DNA from: Longispora fulva
Lineage (GTDB): Bacteria; Actinomycetota; Actinomycetes; Mycobacteriales; Micromonosporaceae
DNA length: 64,000 nucleotides
NCBI RefSeq assembly: GCF_015751905.1
Contig: NZ_JADOUF010000001.1
Location: 7,378,001-7,442,000, forward strand
Direction: 5' to 3'
Of the stretch, positions 17,594 through 25,202 are shown one piece after another. The notes below the pieces were generated by a model that searched no databases, was not told where the DNA came from, and worked only from the letters and a program-made list of their open reading frames with translations. A program made the position numbers and the translations under genes. The stretch's first letter is position 1. The number at the start of each line of letters is the position of its first letter.

Positions 17594-20194
17594 ATGGCGG
17601 CAAAGGTTGGCGGGACACGGAAGTCCGGGGTGGTCGTGACCCTGGCCGTGACGGTGGGCCTGCTCGCCGCGGTGGCGCTGACGGTGTTCGGGCTGGGCAT
17701 AGCCGACAAGGCCGTCGCCGTCTTCGACTCCAGTTCCTGGGTGTGGAGCGCCAAGTCCGGCGAGCTGGGCCGGATCAACGGCCGGACCGCCGCCGTCGAC
17801 ACCCGGCACAAGATCAAGGACTCCCAGGGCCACGAGGTCGCGATCACCCAGAACGACCGGTACCTGATCGTGCGCGACCTCACCACCGGCAAGGTCAGCT
17901 CCCTGGACCTCACGACGCTGCAGGTGTCCGCCGTCACCGACACCGCCCCCGGCACCGGGGTGAGCATCGAGCTGAACAAGGACGTCGCCTTCGTGGTCGA
18001 CGGCGCGCAGGGCGCGGTCCGCCAGATCGACCCGCTCACCCTCACCCCGGTCGGGCAGCCGCTCCGGTTCCCGCCGGGCCTGCGCAGCGGAGGGTTCGAC
18101 GACGAGGGCCGGCTGTGGCTGGCCGTGCCGAGCGAGGGCACCGTCGTCGCCGTGCGCTCCGGCGTCAAGGGCGCCGACGCGACCGTCGCGAAGACGGTCC
18201 CGGCCGCCGAGCCCCGGCACGACATCTTCCTGTCGGTGCTGGAGAAGGGCGTCGCGGTCCTCGACCAGACCGCCGCGGCGCTGGTCACCATCTCCGGCGA
18301 CGTCGTCCGGCGGATCCCGCTGCCCCTGGACAAGCCGGCGGCCATGCCGGAGCACACCACCGGGGCGGAGGTCCCCGTCACGGTCTCCGACGACCGGCAC
18401 GTCTACGTCGTCCACCAGGACAAGGTCCGCGACTTCGCCGTCCCCGACCAGGGCACGGCCCTCCAGCCGGCGGTGGCCTGGGCCGGCTGGTTCTACGTCG
18501 CCGACACCCTCGGCCAGCGGGTCTACGTGATCGACGGTTCCGGCGCCCTCGTCGACCGGATCAAGCTCGACACCGGCGGCGGCCCCGTCGACCTCGACGT
18601 GCGCGAGGGCCGGCTGTTCATCAACGCGCCGGGCGGCTCCGGGGCGCAGGTCGTCGACGACAAGCACAAGGCGACCGCGGTGAACAAGTACCCGGGACAG
18701 GTCACCGGGGGCGATCCGCCGCCGCCGGTGAAGAAGCCCGAGGAGAAGCCGCCGACGCCGCCGACCGGCCCGCCGAGCGCCCCGGGCGCCGTCACCGCCG
18801 TCGCCGGGAACACCATGGCCACGGTCAACTGGACCCCGGCGGCGGAGAACGGGCTCGCCATCACGAAGTACGTGGTGACGGGCGGCCCCGACCCCAAGCC
18901 GATCGAGGTCGGCGGCAGCCAGCGCACGGTCACCGTGTCCGGCCTGACCAACGGCACGCCCTACACCTTCCAGGTCAACGCCGTGAACGCCAAGGGCCCC
19001 GGCCCCAAGCGCGCTGCGCCCCCGGTCGTCCCGACCCGCGACGTGCCCGACCCGCCGGCCTCCGTCGCGGCCGCCGCGAACCCGGACGGCACGGTCAAGG
19101 TGACCTGGCCGGCGGCGAACGGCCAGGGCCACAAGATCGTGAAGTACTCGGTGACGGCCGTCAGCGCCAAGGGCGACGTCGCGGCCGGCGACTCGGCGAA
19201 CCCGGAGCTGGTGATCGCCGACAAGAAGCTCGCCTACGGCACGCAGTACGCGTTCACGGTCGTCGCCGTCAACGACCTCGGGGCCGGCAGCAAGCCCTCG
19301 CCGGTGAGCCCGTCGGTCACGCCGTTCGCCAGGCCGGAGGCCCCGAAGAACCTCGCGGCGGCGACCGTGCCCGGCCAGGCCGGCGCGGTCACCGTCACCT
19401 GGGGCCGGCCGGCGGAGAACGGCCGGGCGCTGGAGAAGTACGTGGTGACGGCCAACGGCAAGGCCCAGGACGTGCCGGCCGCCGACACCTCCGTGACCCT
19501 GACCGGCTTCGGCAACGGGGCGAGGGTGGACGTCAAGGCCACAGCGGTGAACGCCGCGGGGCCGGGTCCCGTCGCCACCGCCACCGCCACGACGGTCTCC
19601 GCGCCGACGATGACGGTCACCGGCCATTCGGCCACGGTCACCGAGGTCAGCGTCGACGTCAACGTCGGTGCGGGCGGCGGCTCGCCGACCTGCACGCTGA
19701 CGGTCGCCGGCAAGACCGCCTCGGCGGCGTGCTCCGGCGCGGCCAAGCTCACGGTCGGCGGGCTGTCCCCGTCCACCGACTACCCGTTCACCGTGGTCGC
19801 CACCAATGTGGCCGGGTCCAGCAACCAGGGCACCGGCAACCAGAAGACGAACACGGTCCAGGGCGTGGCGGTGTGCAAGAACAACATGTCCAGCTCGGAC
19901 CCCGCCCAGCACACCTGGTGCGACAACCCGGCCAACGCCATGGCCGTCCGCAGTGGCACTTCGCTGAGCAGCGGAAAGGTCGGCTCGGGCCGGGCCTCCA
20001 ACGGGTCCACCTACGATGCGATCTGCATCACAAACGGCCAGAGCATCGAGCCGTACGTCTACAACCAGCCAAAGAACGCGAGCACGGTCTGGGTCCGGAT
20101 CAACTTCGAAGGTTCGCAGGGGTATACGCCTTTTGCGTGGTTCAACCTGAATGGATATGACATCAACTCCACGGGGCCCCTACCTGGCTGTTAG
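17594..20194 (+). CDS. Membrane-anchored beta-propeller / FN3 / SH3-like surface protein 1
   Basis: 866 residues. The N-terminal membrane helix (about 12-36) is followed by a propeller-like region (about 45-365) with repeated short beta units, a Pro-rich linker (about 375-395), three fibronectin type III domains (about 397-480, 485-575, 580-665), another beta domain, and a C-terminal region (about 770-860) resembling a bacterial SH3 domain (VRSGTSLSSG...VWVRI...GYTPFAWF). I expect a large extracytoplasmic adhesin or cell-wall-sensing protein. A GGAGG site precedes ATG. It is a tandem paralogue of the next gene and heads the moxR-DUF58-TgpA cluster. Confidence 0.8.
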   Translation: MAAKVGGTRKSGVVVTLAVTVGLLAAVALTVFGLGIADKAVAVFDSSSWVWSAKSGELGRINGRTAAVDTRHKIKDSQGHEVAITQNDRYLIVRDLTTGKVSSLDLTTLQVSAVTDTAPGTGVSIELNKDVAFVVDGAQGAVRQIDPLTLTPVGQPLRFPPGLRSGGFDDEGRLWLAVPSEGTVVAVRSGVKGADATVAKTVPAAEPRHDIFLSVLEKGVAVLDQTAAALVTISGDVVRRIPLPLDKPAAMPEHTTGAEVPVTVSDDRHVYVVHQDKVRDFAVPDQGTALQPAVAWAGWFYVADTLGQRVYVIDGSGALVDRIKLDTGGGPVDLDVREGRLFINAPGGSGAQVVDDKHKATAVNKYPGQVTGGDPPPPVKKPEEKPPTPPTGPPSAPGAVTAVAGNTMATVNWTPAAENGLAITKYVVTGGPDPKPIEVGGSQRTVTVSGLTNGTPYTFQVNAVNAKGPGPKRAAPPVVPTRDVPDPPASVAAAANPDGTVKVTWPAANGQGHKIVKYSVTAVSAKGDVAAGDSANPELVIADKKLAYGTQYAFTVVAVNDLGAGSKPSPVSPSVTPFARPEAPKNLAAATVPGQAGAVTVTWGRPAENGRALEKYVVTANGKAQDVPAADTSVTLTGFGNGARVDVKATAVNAAGPGPVATATATTVSAPTMTVTGHSATVTEVSVDVNVGAGGGSPTCTLTVAGKTASAACSGAAKLTVGGLSPSTDYPFTVVATNVAGSSNQGTGNQKTNTVQGVAVCKNNMSSSDPAQHTWCDNPANAMAVRSGTSLSSGKVGSGRASNGSTYDAICITNGQSIEPYVYNQPKNASTVWVRINFEGSQGYTPFAWFNLNGYDINSTGPLPGC

Positions 20195-20232
20195 TTCACG
20201 ATCACCCTGTGTCGCCAAGTCCTCTCTGGTCT

Positions 20233-20284
20233 CGACCGGCCGCGATGGAATGCCTGATGAAAGGCGTCACATCGCAGCCGGTCG
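20233..20284 (+). other. Long stem-loop in the leader of FN3 gene 2
   Basis: Fifteen-base arms at 20233-20247 and 20270-20284 pair with one mismatch, and inner ATGCCT/AGGCGT arms extend the stem. There is no T-run. It lies between the paralogues and may separate or regulate their expression. Confidence 0.6.
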
Positions 20285-20304
20285 ATTGCCTTGACGGAGG
20301 ACTT

Positions 20305-20337
20305 ATGATGACGACGGTTCGGGGCCGGAGATTGTGA
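20305..20337 (+). CDS. Possible 10-codon upstream ORF before FN3 gene 2
   Basis: ATG 20305 follows GGAGG with five-base spacing and encodes MMTTVRGRRL. Its TGA stop overlaps a GTG at 20334 that is in frame with the FN3 gene. This would couple short-peptide translation to an alternative start of the large gene. The paralogue upstream has no equivalent, so this is tentative. Confidence 0.3.
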   Translation: MMTTVRGRRL

Positions 20338-20354
20338 CGGAGGGCCGCGGGGGC

Positions 20355-22961
20355 ATGACGCGCACAGTGGGCAAGAGATCGGGAGTGGTCGTCACCTTGT
20401 CGGTGACGGTCGCGATGCTGGCCGCCGTCGCTCTGACCGTGTTCGGTCTCGGCATCGCCGACAAGGCCGTCGCGGTCTACGACTCGAGCGCCTGGGTGTG
20501 GAGCTCCAAGAAGGGCGAGCTCGGCCGGATCAACGGCGTCAAGGGCACTGTCGACACCCGGACGAAGATCAAGGACTCCGAGGGTCACAACGTCGAGATC
20601 ACCCAGAACGACCGGTATCTCATCATCCGTGACCTGGAGACCGGTCGGATCAGCTCGCTGGACCTGACCACTCTGCAGGTGGCGGCCACGATGGACGCCC
20701 CGGCCGGCGTCGGGATCACCCTCGCGCTCCGCGACGACGTCGCGTTCGTCATCGACAGCACCCAGGGTGCCGTGCGCCAGGTCGACCCGCTGACCCTCAA
20801 CCCGCACGGCCAGCCGCTCCGGCTGCCCGTCGGGCTGCGCAGCGGCGGGTTCGACGTGGAGGGCCGGCTCTGGCTCGCCGTGCCCAGCGAGGGCACGGTC
20901 GTGTCGGTGCTGGCCGCGAAGAAGGGCGCCGACCCCACCGTCGAGCGCACCACGGTGGCCACCGACCCGCGGCACGACATCACGCTGTCCGTGCTGGACA
21001 AGGGCGTCGCCGTCCTCGACCAGACCGCCGCGGCGCTGGTCACGATCCGCGACGACCTCGTCAAGACCTTCAAGATCCCGATGCGGGCCCCGGGCGCGGT
21101 GCCCGACCACACCAGCGGCAGCGACATCCCGGTCACCGTCTCCGACGACAAGCACGTCTACGTCGTGCGGTCCGGCACGGTCCGCGAGTTCGAGGTCAAG
21201 GCCGACCAGGGCCGCGCGCTGGAGCCCGCGGTGGCCTGGGCAGGCTGGTTCTACGTGGCGGACAAGCTCGGCGACCTGATCTACGTGCTCGACGGCGACG
21301 GCAACCAGGTCGACCGGCTCACGATCAAGTCCGGTGGCGGCGGCGTCGACCTCGACGTCCGCGAGGGCCACCTCTTCATCAACCCGCCGGCGGGCGGCGA
21401 GGCGACGGTCATCGACGACAAGCACAAGCAGAAGACCGTGCTGAAGTTCCCGAACACCGTCCCCGGTGGCGACCCGCCGCCGCCCCCGCCTCCGCCGCCC
21501 CCGCCGCCCCCGCCGAAGGAGCCCGTCCCCGAGGTGCCCGGCGCGCCGGCCACGGTGAGCGCGCTCGCCGGCAACGCCGAGGCGCGGGTCAGCTGGGGCC
21601 CGGCGAAGGAGAACCTGTCACCGATCGTGAAGTACGTGATCGAGGGCGGCCCCAAGCCGGTCGAGGTGGGCGGCAGCCAGCAGACCACGACCATCACCGG
21701 GCTGACCAACGGCACCACGTACACGTTCCAGGTGCACGCGGTGAACGGGGTCGGGCCCGGCGCGAAGCGCGCGTCGAACCCGGTGACCCCGTCCTCGCAG
21801 ACGCCCGACCCGCCCGCCAGCGTGGCCGCGCAGGAGAACAAGGACGGCACGGTCAAGGTGACGTGGCCGGCGGCGAACGGCCAGGGCCACAAGATCGTGC
21901 AGTACCAGGTGACGGCGTATGCGGCCGGTGGCGCGACCGTGGACCTCGGCAAGTCGGCCACCACCGACCTGATGGTGCCGGACAAGAAGCTGAAGTACGG
22001 CACGCAGTACAGCTTCAAGGTCGTCGCGCTCAACGACGTGGGCGGGGCGAGCAAGGAGTCCGACCCGAGCAACACCGTCGTGCCGTACAACAAGCCGGCC
22101 GCCGTGACGAACCTCAACGCCGCCACGGACACCGGCAAGGCCGGCACGGTCAACGTGAGCTGGACGGCCGCCGTGGCCAACGGCGCGCCCGTCACGGGCT
22201 ACGTGGTGACGGCCAACGGCGCCAGCCGCACGGTCACCGGCACGTCCACGGTGCTCACCGGCTACGGCGAGGGCCAGGCCGTCAAGGTCGACGTGCACGC
22301 CGTGAACAAGGCCGGCGACGGCCCGACCGCCTCGGACACCGCGACCACGATCAAGCGGCCGGCCATCACCGGCGGCGCGGTCACCGGCAACATCAGCTCG
22401 GCGAGCGTCGCGTTCACCGTCAACGACGGCGGCTCGGCGACGAGCTGCCGGATCGACTTCAGCGGGCCGAACGGGAGCAAGGGCAAGCCGGGCAGCTGCA
22501 ACAGCTTCACCCTCGCCGGGTTGTACGCGGGGGCCGGCTACAACTTCACCGTGTACGCGTCCAACGCCGTCGGCGAGGTCACCTGGGCCGGCAGCGTCAA
22601 CACCGACGCCGTGAACGGCTCGATCTGCGGCGGCACCACCTGCACGAAGGTCGAGATCCGGGTCGACCCGTGCTATCCGAACCCGGCGGGCGGCGCCGGC
22701 AACGGCTGCTCCACCCACGGCGGGTACAGCGACGCGGTCGGCGCGGGTTTCCGGGGGAACATGAACAGCGGCGCCGGGCTGAACATCTTCTGCCAGCACG
22801 ACTCCGGGCAGTCCATCCGGAACCAGAACGGGGTGTCCAGCTCCGTCTGGGTGAAGATCCGCAACGCCCCGAACGGCGAGGGCTTCCTGCCCTGGGTCTG
22901 GTCCGGCACCGGCGCGAACATCCGCGACGGCCTGGCAGACTGTGGGGCCACGCCGAACTGA
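20355..22961 (+). CDS. Membrane-anchored beta-propeller / FN3 / SH3-like surface protein 2
   Basis: 868 residues, same architecture as the preceding protein: N-terminal helix with an almost identical GLGIADKAVAV exit, propeller-like region, linker, three FN3 domains and an SH3-like, Cys-containing C-terminus. The linker here is an unbroken run of 14 prolines, which would stall ribosomes without EF-P. The ATG at 20355 matches the paralogue's start; GTG 20334 would add seven residues. DNA identity with the paralogue is very high locally in the second FN3 domain, suggesting recent duplication or gene conversion. Confidence 0.8.
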   Translation: MTRTVGKRSGVVVTLSVTVAMLAAVALTVFGLGIADKAVAVYDSSAWVWSSKKGELGRINGVKGTVDTRTKIKDSEGHNVEITQNDRYLIIRDLETGRISSLDLTTLQVAATMDAPAGVGITLALRDDVAFVIDSTQGAVRQVDPLTLNPHGQPLRLPVGLRSGGFDVEGRLWLAVPSEGTVVSVLAAKKGADPTVERTTVATDPRHDITLSVLDKGVAVLDQTAAALVTIRDDLVKTFKIPMRAPGAVPDHTSGSDIPVTVSDDKHVYVVRSGTVREFEVKADQGRALEPAVAWAGWFYVADKLGDLIYVLDGDGNQVDRLTIKSGGGGVDLDVREGHLFINPPAGGEATVIDDKHKQKTVLKFPNTVPGGDPPPPPPPPPPPPPPKEPVPEVPGAPATVSALAGNAEARVSWGPAKENLSPIVKYVIEGGPKPVEVGGSQQTTTITGLTNGTTYTFQVHAVNGVGPGAKRASNPVTPSSQTPDPPASVAAQENKDGTVKVTWPAANGQGHKIVQYQVTAYAAGGATVDLGKSATTDLMVPDKKLKYGTQYSFKVVALNDVGGASKESDPSNTVVPYNKPAAVTNLNAATDTGKAGTVNVSWTAAVANGAPVTGYVVTANGASRTVTGTSTVLTGYGEGQAVKVDVHAVNKAGDGPTASDTATTIKRPAITGGAVTGNISSASVAFTVNDGGSATSCRIDFSGPNGSKGKPGSCNSFTLAGLYAGAGYNFTVYASNAVGEVTWAGSVNTDAVNGSICGGTTCTKVEIRVDPCYPNPAGGAGNGCSTHGGYSDAVGAGFRGNMNSGAGLNIFCQHDSGQSIRNQNGVSSSVWVKIRNAPNGEGFLPWVWSGTGANIRDGLADCGATPN

Positions 22962-22968
22962 TCCGTCC

Positions 22969-22999
22969 CCGCGCGGGAGCGCCCAGCACTCCCGCGCGG
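22969..22999 (+). terminator. 11-bp perfect stem-loop before moxR
   Basis: Arms CCGCGCGGGAG / CTCCCGCGCGG with a 9-base loop, in the 80-base gap between FN3 gene 2 and moxR. It may terminate or attenuate transcription into moxR. Confidence 0.6.
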
Positions 23000-23041
23000 T
23001 CTGAACACCGCACAGCGCACCACCTTCAAGGAGCATCTGAC

Positions 23042-24028
23042 GTGACCGCGCCTCATCCCCTCACCCCGGCCGAGACCCAGGGCTACGCCAGCGTCTTCGC
23101 CCGCCTGGCCGACAACGTCGGCTCGGTGGTGCTCGGCAAGCCCGAGGTGGTGCGGCTCGCGCTCACCGCGCTGTTCGCGGAGGGCCACGTCCTGCTGGAG
23201 GATGTGCCCGGCGTCGGGAAGACGACCCTGGCCAGGGCGATCGCCGCGTCGGTGCGGGGCAAGTGGCGCCGGATCCAGTTCACCCCCGACCTGCTGCCGT
23301 CCGACGTGTCCGGCGTGACGATCTTCAACCAGGCGAGCCGGGAGTTCGAGTTCCACCCGGGTCCGGTGTTCGCGAACATCGTGATCGCCGACGAGATCAA
23401 CCGCGCGTCGCCCAAGACCCAGTCGGCGCTGCTGGAGGTCATGGAGGAGCGCTACGTGACGGTGGACGGCGTCCGGCACCCGGTGCCCCGGCCGTTCCTC
23501 GTCGTCGCCACCCAGAACCCGGTGGAGATGGACGGCACCTACCGGCTGCCCGAGGCGCAGCTCGACCGGTTCCTGATGAAGCTCTCGGTGGGCTACCCGA
23601 GCGAGGAGGTCGAGATGGAGGTGGTCCGGGGCGGGGCCGCCGGCCGCTCGCCCGACTACCTCCAGCCGGTCACCGACACCGACACGGTCGCCCAGCTGGC
23701 CCGGCTCGCCCAGCGGGTGTACGTGGCCGACGCGCTGTACGCGTACGCGGTCCAGCTCGCCTCCGCGACCCGCCGGCACGCCCAGGTCCGGGTCGGCGTC
23801 AGCCCGCGTGGCGTGATCGCCCTGGTCCGCGCCGCCCAGGCGTTCGCGCTGTCCGACGGCCGGGCCTACCTGCTGCCGGAGGACATCAAGGCCCTCGTCG
23901 AGGCGGTCTTCGCCCACCGGCTGCTGCTCAGCCCCGACGCGCAGCTGCGCGGGGTCACGTCCACGGCGGTGCTGGGCGAGGTCATCGAGACCGTGGCCGT
24001 GCCGCAGCCGGCCGGGGTGACCCAGTGA
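23042..24028 (+). CDS. MoxR-family AAA+ ATPase
   Basis: 328 residues, standard MoxR. Walker A is GVGKTT (about residues 58-63) within LLEDVPGVGKTTLARA, Walker B is IADEINRA, and the sensor region reads FLVVATQNPVE-x-DGTYRLPEAQLDRF. MoxR proteins act as chaperone-like ATPases with VWA or DUF58 partners in maturing surface or enzyme complexes. The next gene is a DUF58 protein and then a transglutaminase-like protein, the classic MoxR-DUF58-TgpA arrangement. An AAGGAG site precedes the GTG start. Confidence 0.92.
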   Translation: MTAPHPLTPAETQGYASVFARLADNVGSVVLGKPEVVRLALTALFAEGHVLLEDVPGVGKTTLARAIAASVRGKWRRIQFTPDLLPSDVSGVTIFNQASREFEFHPGPVFANIVIADEINRASPKTQSALLEVMEERYVTVDGVRHPVPRPFLVVATQNPVEMDGTYRLPEAQLDRFLMKLSVGYPSEEVEMEVVRGGAAGRSPDYLQPVTDTDTVAQLARLAQRVYVADALYAYAVQLASATRRHAQVRVGVSPRGVIALVRAAQAFALSDGRAYLLPEDIKALVEAVFAHRLLLSPDAQLRGVTSTAVLGEVIETVAVPQPAGVTQ

Positions 24029-24065
24029 GGTCCGCGTACGCCGCTCAGCCGGGGTGGCGCTGACG

Positions 24066-25202
24066 ATGCGGGTCACCGCGCGCGGCTGGGCGCTGGTCGG
24101 CGCCGGGCCGGTCCTCCTGCTGTCCGGCTTCCTTTTCGGGTACCCGGAACTGGCCGTCCTCGGGGTCGTCGCGCTCGTCGCGTTCGCCGTCGCCGTCGGC
24201 ATCGTGAGCCTGCGGGCCGCGCTGACCGTCGGCCGGCACCTCGACCCCGACCGGGTCACCCGCGGCGAGCCGAGCACCGTGCACCTGACCATCCGCAACG
24301 ACAACCGGCTGCGGGGCATGACCGTGATCGCGACGGACCGGTGCGGGTCGGCGGGCATCCCGGTGCCGCTGCTCCGCCTGCGCCGGGGTCACGAGACCCA
24401 GACGGTGTACCAGGTGCCGACCAGCCGGCGCGGCGTCGTCGACGTAGGGCCGCTGCGGATCGTGCGCACCGACCCGCTGGGTCTGGCGGAGGTGGCGCGG
24501 TCCTACGGGGCCACCGGCCGGGTCTGGGTGCACCCGGTGGCGCACCCGATCCGGGCGGTGCCGGCCGGTATCGCCCGCAGCCTCGACGGCCGGGTCGACA
24601 AGGTGCCGCACGGGCACGTCACATTCGACAACCTGCGGGAGTACGTGGTCGGCGACGACCTGCGCAGCGTGCACTGGCGCACGTCGGCGCGGGTCGGCGA
24701 GCTGATGGTCCGCGAGCACACCGACACCAGCCTGCCGGTGATGGTCGTCGTGCTCGACGACCGCGCGGACGCCCACACGCCGGAGAGCTTCGAGGAGTCC
24801 TGCGAGGCGGCGGCGTCGATCGTCACCGCGGCGCTGCGCGAGGGCCTGCACGTGCGGCTGCGTACCGTGAGCGGGGCGGAGATCTCCGGCACCCAGGGCC
24901 GCAACGTGTTCCTGGACCTGTTGGCCGAGGCGGCCCTGGGCGCGGCGGAGCCTGACCTGGCCCCGGCCGCCGACCGGTTGCGGATCGGCCGGTTGGGCGA
25001 CACCTTGATCTTCCTCACCGGGCCGGGCGGTGTCGCGGACGTGCGGCAGATCGCGGCGCTGCGGGCGCAGTACCCGGTGATCGTGGTGGGTCTGATCGGC
25101 GCGCCCGACGCGACGCCGACGGCGGCCCCCGGCCTGCTGGTGCTCGCTGCGGCGGACGCCTCCGAGTTCACTGTGGCCTGGGACGGAGTAGGACGATGGT
25201 GA
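24066..25202 (+). CDS. DUF58-domain membrane protein
   Basis: 378 residues. Two close hydrophobic helices at about 10-52 anchor an extended cytoplasmic part. The DUF58 core YVVGDDLRSVHWRTSARVGELMVREH lies at about 195-220, followed by a VWA-like fold. DUF58 proteins pair with MoxR ATPases. The ATG at 24066 was chosen; an in-frame GTG at 24054 would add four residues. The stop overlaps the next start by seven bases. Confidence 0.9.
   Translation: MRVTARGWALVGAGPVLLLSGFLFGYPELAVLGVVALVAFAVAVGIVSLRAALTVGRHLDPDRVTRGEPSTVHLTIRNDNRLRGMTVIATDRCGSAGIPVPLLRLRRGHETQTVYQVPTSRRGVVDVGPLRIVRTDPLGLAEVARSYGATGRVWVHPVAHPIRAVPAGIARSLDGRVDKVPHGHVTFDNLREYVVGDDLRSVHWRTSARVGELMVREHTDTSLPVMVVVLDDRADAHTPESFEESCEAAASIVTAALREGLHVRLRTVSGAEISGTQGRNVFLDLLAEAALGAAEPDLAPAADRLRIGRLGDTLIFLTGPGGVADVRQIAALRAQYPVIVVGLIGAPDATPTAAPGLLVLAAADASEFTVAWDGVGRW

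Noticed and set aside
17513-19912. 799-codon minus-strand frame opposite FN3 gene 1
   Set aside because: Low-complexity Arg/Gly/Asp translation typical of antisense shadows; FN3 domains lie on the plus strand.
24029-24065. Possible frameshift between moxR and DUF58
   Set aside because: MoxR ends with a normal C-terminus and DUF58 begins with its own membrane helices; the gap is an ordinary operon spacer.
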